Below are positions 6,737-8,691 of a stretch of DNA of 8,691 bases, in pieces. The DNA comes from Proteobacteria bacterium UBA1673 (lineage in GTDB: Bacteria; Pseudomonadota; Gammaproteobacteria; Comchoanobacterales; Comchoanobacteraceae). The translations under genes and the position numbers were made by a program. Every line of letters starts with the position of its first letter. Position 1 is the first letter of the stretch. Under the pieces are notes generated by a model, which saw only the letters and a program-made list of their open reading frames with translations, was not told where the DNA came from and did no database searches. The stretch lies in NCBI GenBank assembly GCA_002320385.1, contig DCKN01000008.1, positions 1 through 8,691 on the forward strand, given 5' to 3'.

Positions 6737-7459
6737 CTACACAGCGTACTGCTTTGCAGTTTGACTCGTTGTGAAAGTAGATAACGTAATTTTTTCCTCG
6801 AGCATGCGTGCACGCACGCTTTTATTGATGAGATCAGGGTCTATATCTTCACTAACAATATACACACCACCGATAGAAATAAGCTCAGGTGCAAATTGGT
6901 GACAAAAAATTTCAGCTCTGTCGTCACCGTCAGCGCCAGCAATTGCTTTACCAAATAGGGCACCATAGATAAAAACATTACCGCTGGCAATGATTTCCGA
7001 ACCATGCGATACATCGCCACAAATAATAAGATCTTTGTCTTTTGCGTAAATCTGCGTACCGGAACGAATTTTGCCCTGAACCATCAATCCACGTGGGTTG
7101 TCGGATGATTTGCTTGGTTTTTTAGCTTGCGTTGCACCGACAGCGCTTTTGTTATCATGGATAATCGATATATTAGCCTTGGTGCTTTCTGTGATCTGAG
7201 CATCAGAGTCGCTTTTGATGCCAACCAAACTGGCACCAACACTTTCGATTGCTTTGCGGATACGTTTAAGCTTAATCGCGGTAATCAGCTCATCATATAA
7301 GAACTCAACAATAAACGCTGCGTTACGAAATAGTTTTGGGGCTTGCTGAGAGGCATGCACAAAATCTTTTTCAAACTGAGATAGGTCAGACACTTTGATG
7401 CGAACGCATGTATAAGCAAGCTGTCCAGACTTGAGTTCAAACGATTGATTTAAAAACAA
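6737..7459 (-). CDS. minC: MinC, septum-site-determining inhibitor of FtsZ assembly
   Basis: MinC is recruited to the membrane by MinD and blocks FtsZ ring assembly away from mid-cell. The protein has 240 residues (E. coli 231). Residues 1-100 form the N-terminal FtsZ-inhibiting domain, starting with the typical FELKSGQLAYTCVRI. Residues about 102-127 are a Lys/Ser-rich linker. Residues 128-205 form the right-handed beta-helix dimerisation and MinD-binding domain, with IRSGTQIYA, GDVSHGSEIIASGNVFIYGALFGKAIAG, IFC and ELISIGGVY. A C-terminal tail continues to residue 240. The start is a TTG at 7459, five bases after an ideal GAGGAG (7465-7470) and about 22 bases after the predicted transcription start; no ATG or GTG fits. 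It forms its own transcription unit, unlike the usual minCDE operon. Confidence 0.96.
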   Translation of the reverse strand: MFLNQSFELKSGQLAYTCVRIKVSDLSQFEKDFVHASQQAPKLFRNAAFIVEFLYDELITAIKLKRIRKAIESVGASLVGIKSDSDAQITESTKANISIIHDNKSAVGATQAKKPSKSSDNPRGLMVQGKIRSGTQIYAKDKDLIICGDVSHGSEIIASGNVFIYGALFGKAIAGADGDDRAEIFCHQFAPELISIGGVYIVSEDIDPDLINKSVRARMLEEKITLSTFTTSQTAKQYAV

Positions 7460-7464
7460 ACAAA

Positions 7465-7470
7465 CTCCTC
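7465..7470 (-). promoter_or_regulatory. Shine-Dalgarno site fixing the TTG start of minC
   Basis: GAGGAG on the minus strand sits five bases before TTG at 7459. It is the strongest ribosome site in the window and decides the start despite the rare codon. Confidence 0.8.
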
Positions 7471-7488
7471 AAATTAATCCTTCTGCAT

Positions 7489-7517
7489 ATAGTATGGATG
7501 TCCTGAGCAAACATCAA
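7489..7517 (-). promoter_or_regulatory. Probable minC promoter
   Basis: On the minus strand TTGATG (7512-7517), 17 bp and TACTAT (7489-7494) precede minC. The -10 is identical to that of the short barrel gene. Transcription would start near 7482, leaving a leader of about 22 bases that contains GAGGAG. Confidence 0.55.
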
Positions 7518-8548
7518 GTAATTTTTTCCCAATCCATATTGGCATGTGATTTTATATGAAAAAAAATGATTTGTGCTACAAGGCCACAAGCCACTGAGGT
7601 CATTGATCAGCACGCTTGGGCCCAGTACAATAATAGGTCACGCAATAAATCATCGAGTTGCGCAAAAACTGTGCCCGCGATACAACAATCAAAGAAAAAT
7701 AACGCCCTGATCAAGGCTGTCAATGGCCGTCATAAAGCGCACATGATTACTACAAGCATCACAGGTCGTTGACAAACAAAGTATCATTGGTCATCCATGT
7801 TGGCCAATTTGCAGATCTTGAGTTAGATCATAGTTATCGTTGAAGCATGCAACTTTAATTCACGCGTGCGACAACAAGTCTGTGGTTCTAAGTGCGCACA
7901 TTCAGCGTGTTAAGCTGAGACAAACAATGCTTGATTCGCATTGGCTTTCAAGCAGGGATAAACAACATCATAACGAGTCTACATTCAACCATGACTCAAG
8001 AGAATCGTAAGAAGTATCAAGTGGTCTATATGCATCGTCTAATCACTTCTATTATCAGAACTGATGCATGCCATCGCGTTTTGTACAACAAAACTCATAC
8101 TTGATCATCGAACAATTATTCATCAAGCCATCGCGACAGCACACAACAGACGTTCTCCTAACCCATTGTGTGGAGAATGCTCGTTACTTGAAAAAATCAT
8201 AGACCAAGAATCACCGCGTCGTGGTGAATAATGAAACAGCTTGCACATCTATGCCAATGTGCATGTTGTATAACGCAGAGTCATCTGCGTTCAGTGCAAG
8301 TGATGCTGTGCACTCACCAGTAACATGTCGACCTCAATGAATCATGATTGCATCGTGATAATCTACTCAACAAAGCTCATCGCGCCAGAGGAGAGGAAAC
8401 CACATATGTCGCATGACGACAATCACATAGATAACCAGAACCATCAGCTCAGCAAGTGCATCTAGAAAATCGCATCAAAACGATATAAACGGCCGCACGA
8501 GACACCGTTTGCGTCTATGAAAATGCTGGAATTTAATCAAAGTGCAAG
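7518..8548. other. Long non-coding tract between minC and tRNA-Ser
   Basis: About 1 kb lies between two divergently arranged transcription units. The longest plus-strand frame (ATG at 7566, 68 codons) has no ribosome site and no recognisable protein pattern. A 37-codon frame near 7991 is no better. CCAAT-CCAT-ATTGG forms a small hairpin just behind the minC promoter. Bases 8153-8314 hold a run of stem-loops described separately; weaker ones are TGTCG/CGACA at 8407-8421 and AAACGG/CCGTTT at 8487-8510. No match to tmRNA, RNase P RNA, 6S or 4.5S RNA signatures was seen. Confidence 0.55.
8153..8314. other. Cluster of five stem-loops, possible structured RNA or decayed element
   Basis: Consecutive inverted repeats occur at 8153-8177 (TTCTCC/GGAGAA, 13-base loop), 8211-8227 (TCACC..GGTGA extended to seven pairs with one G-T, triloop), 8242-8263 (TGCACAT/ATGTGCA, 8-base loop), 8272-8291 (AACGCAGA/TCTGCGTT, GTCA loop, perfect) and 8293-8314 (AGTGCA/TGCACT, 10-base loop). 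The last three almost touch. Neither a good promoter nor a terminator frames them, so a dedicated RNA gene is unproven. The strand cannot be chosen from symmetry alone. Confidence 0.35.
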
Positions 8549-8577
8549 TTGACAGTAGCAATTAATTACGTTACATT
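8549..8577 (+). promoter_or_regulatory. Promoter of tRNA-Ser
   Basis: A perfect TTGACA (8549-8554), 17 bp and TACATT (8572-8577) lie before the tRNA. The expected start near 8584 would leave a leader of about 30 bases removed by RNase P. Confidence 0.75.
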
Positions 8578-8614
8578 ATGGTTGTTGTCTTACAGATTTG
8601 TGAGCTATCGTACA

Positions 8615-8691
8615 GGAGAGGTGGCTGAGCGGTCGAAAGCGGCGGTCTTGAAAACCGTTGAGGGTAACCCCCTCCCAGGGTTCGAATCCCT
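8615..8691 (+). tRNA. tRNA-Ser(UGA), 3' end cut by window
   Basis: The gene begins GGAGAGG (acceptor 5' strand, 8615-8621) and has a class II layout. The anticodon arm is GCGGT / loop CTTGAAA / ACCGT (8642-8658) with anticodon TGA at 8649-8651. A long variable arm GAGGG-TAACC-CCCTC (8660-8674) is typical of serine tRNAs. The T stem-loop CAGGG-TTCGAAT-CCCT runs to the last base. The acceptor 3' strand lies outside the window. It reads UCN serine codons, mainly UCA. Confidence 0.97.

Noticed and set aside
7566..7772. 68-codon plus-strand frame upstream of minC
   Set aside because: No ribosome site, no matching promoter, composition rich in His/Gln/Asn like random sequence, no domain.
8391..8415. 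GAGAGGAAAC, reminiscent of the conserved GAGGAAAGTC of RNase P RNA
   Set aside because: Only the GAGGAAA core matches; the following conserved bases and the rest of the RNA are absent.

Overview
The window reads as chromosomal DNA from a Gram-negative bacterium. It has a classic minC/minD/minE set whose proteins match the Escherichia coli ones almost residue for residue at key motifs, and it has signal-peptide-bearing outer-membrane beta-barrels. A gammaproteobacterium, or a close betaproteobacterial relative, fits best; I cannot name a genus. The DNA is AT-leaning. About a third of it is non-coding, with no convincing gene in four long gaps, which would suit a host-associated lineage with decaying intergenic DNA (inference).

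Layout. Bases 1-567 are the 3' end of a Thr/Ala/Asn-rich, probably surface-exposed protein, closed by a very strong intrinsic terminator (593-624). After about 450 empty bases come two tandem paralogous genes on the + strand. The first (1077-1895) encodes a signal peptide and a roughly 12-strand barrel and then stops. The second (1971-4673) encodes the same barrel followed by about 625 residues of beta-helix-like passenger. Barrel first and passenger second is the topology of inverse autotransporters (intimin/invasin type). Both genes carry the same promoter module: TTTACA, 17 bp, TA(A/C)TAT, then GAAAATAA. This places the upstream ATG of the large gene inside its own -10 box and moves the start downstream to 1971.

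From 5045 to 7459 the minus strand carries the division-site selection genes: minD and minE translationally coupled in one unit, and minC as a separate unit with its own promoter about 0.6 kb upstream. MinD, MinC and MinE together would oscillate to keep FtsZ rings at mid-cell. The minC-minD gap contains a promoter-like element for minDE and a good promoter-like element pointing the other way, toward the 3' end of minC. From 7495 to 8548 there is no credible gene, but a run of five stem-loops sits at 8153-8314. The window ends inside a tRNA-Ser(UGA) gene with its own TTGACA-N17-TACATT promoter.

The most interesting content is the inverse-autotransporter-like pair with its duplicated promoter, including the passenger-less copy, and the split min locus.
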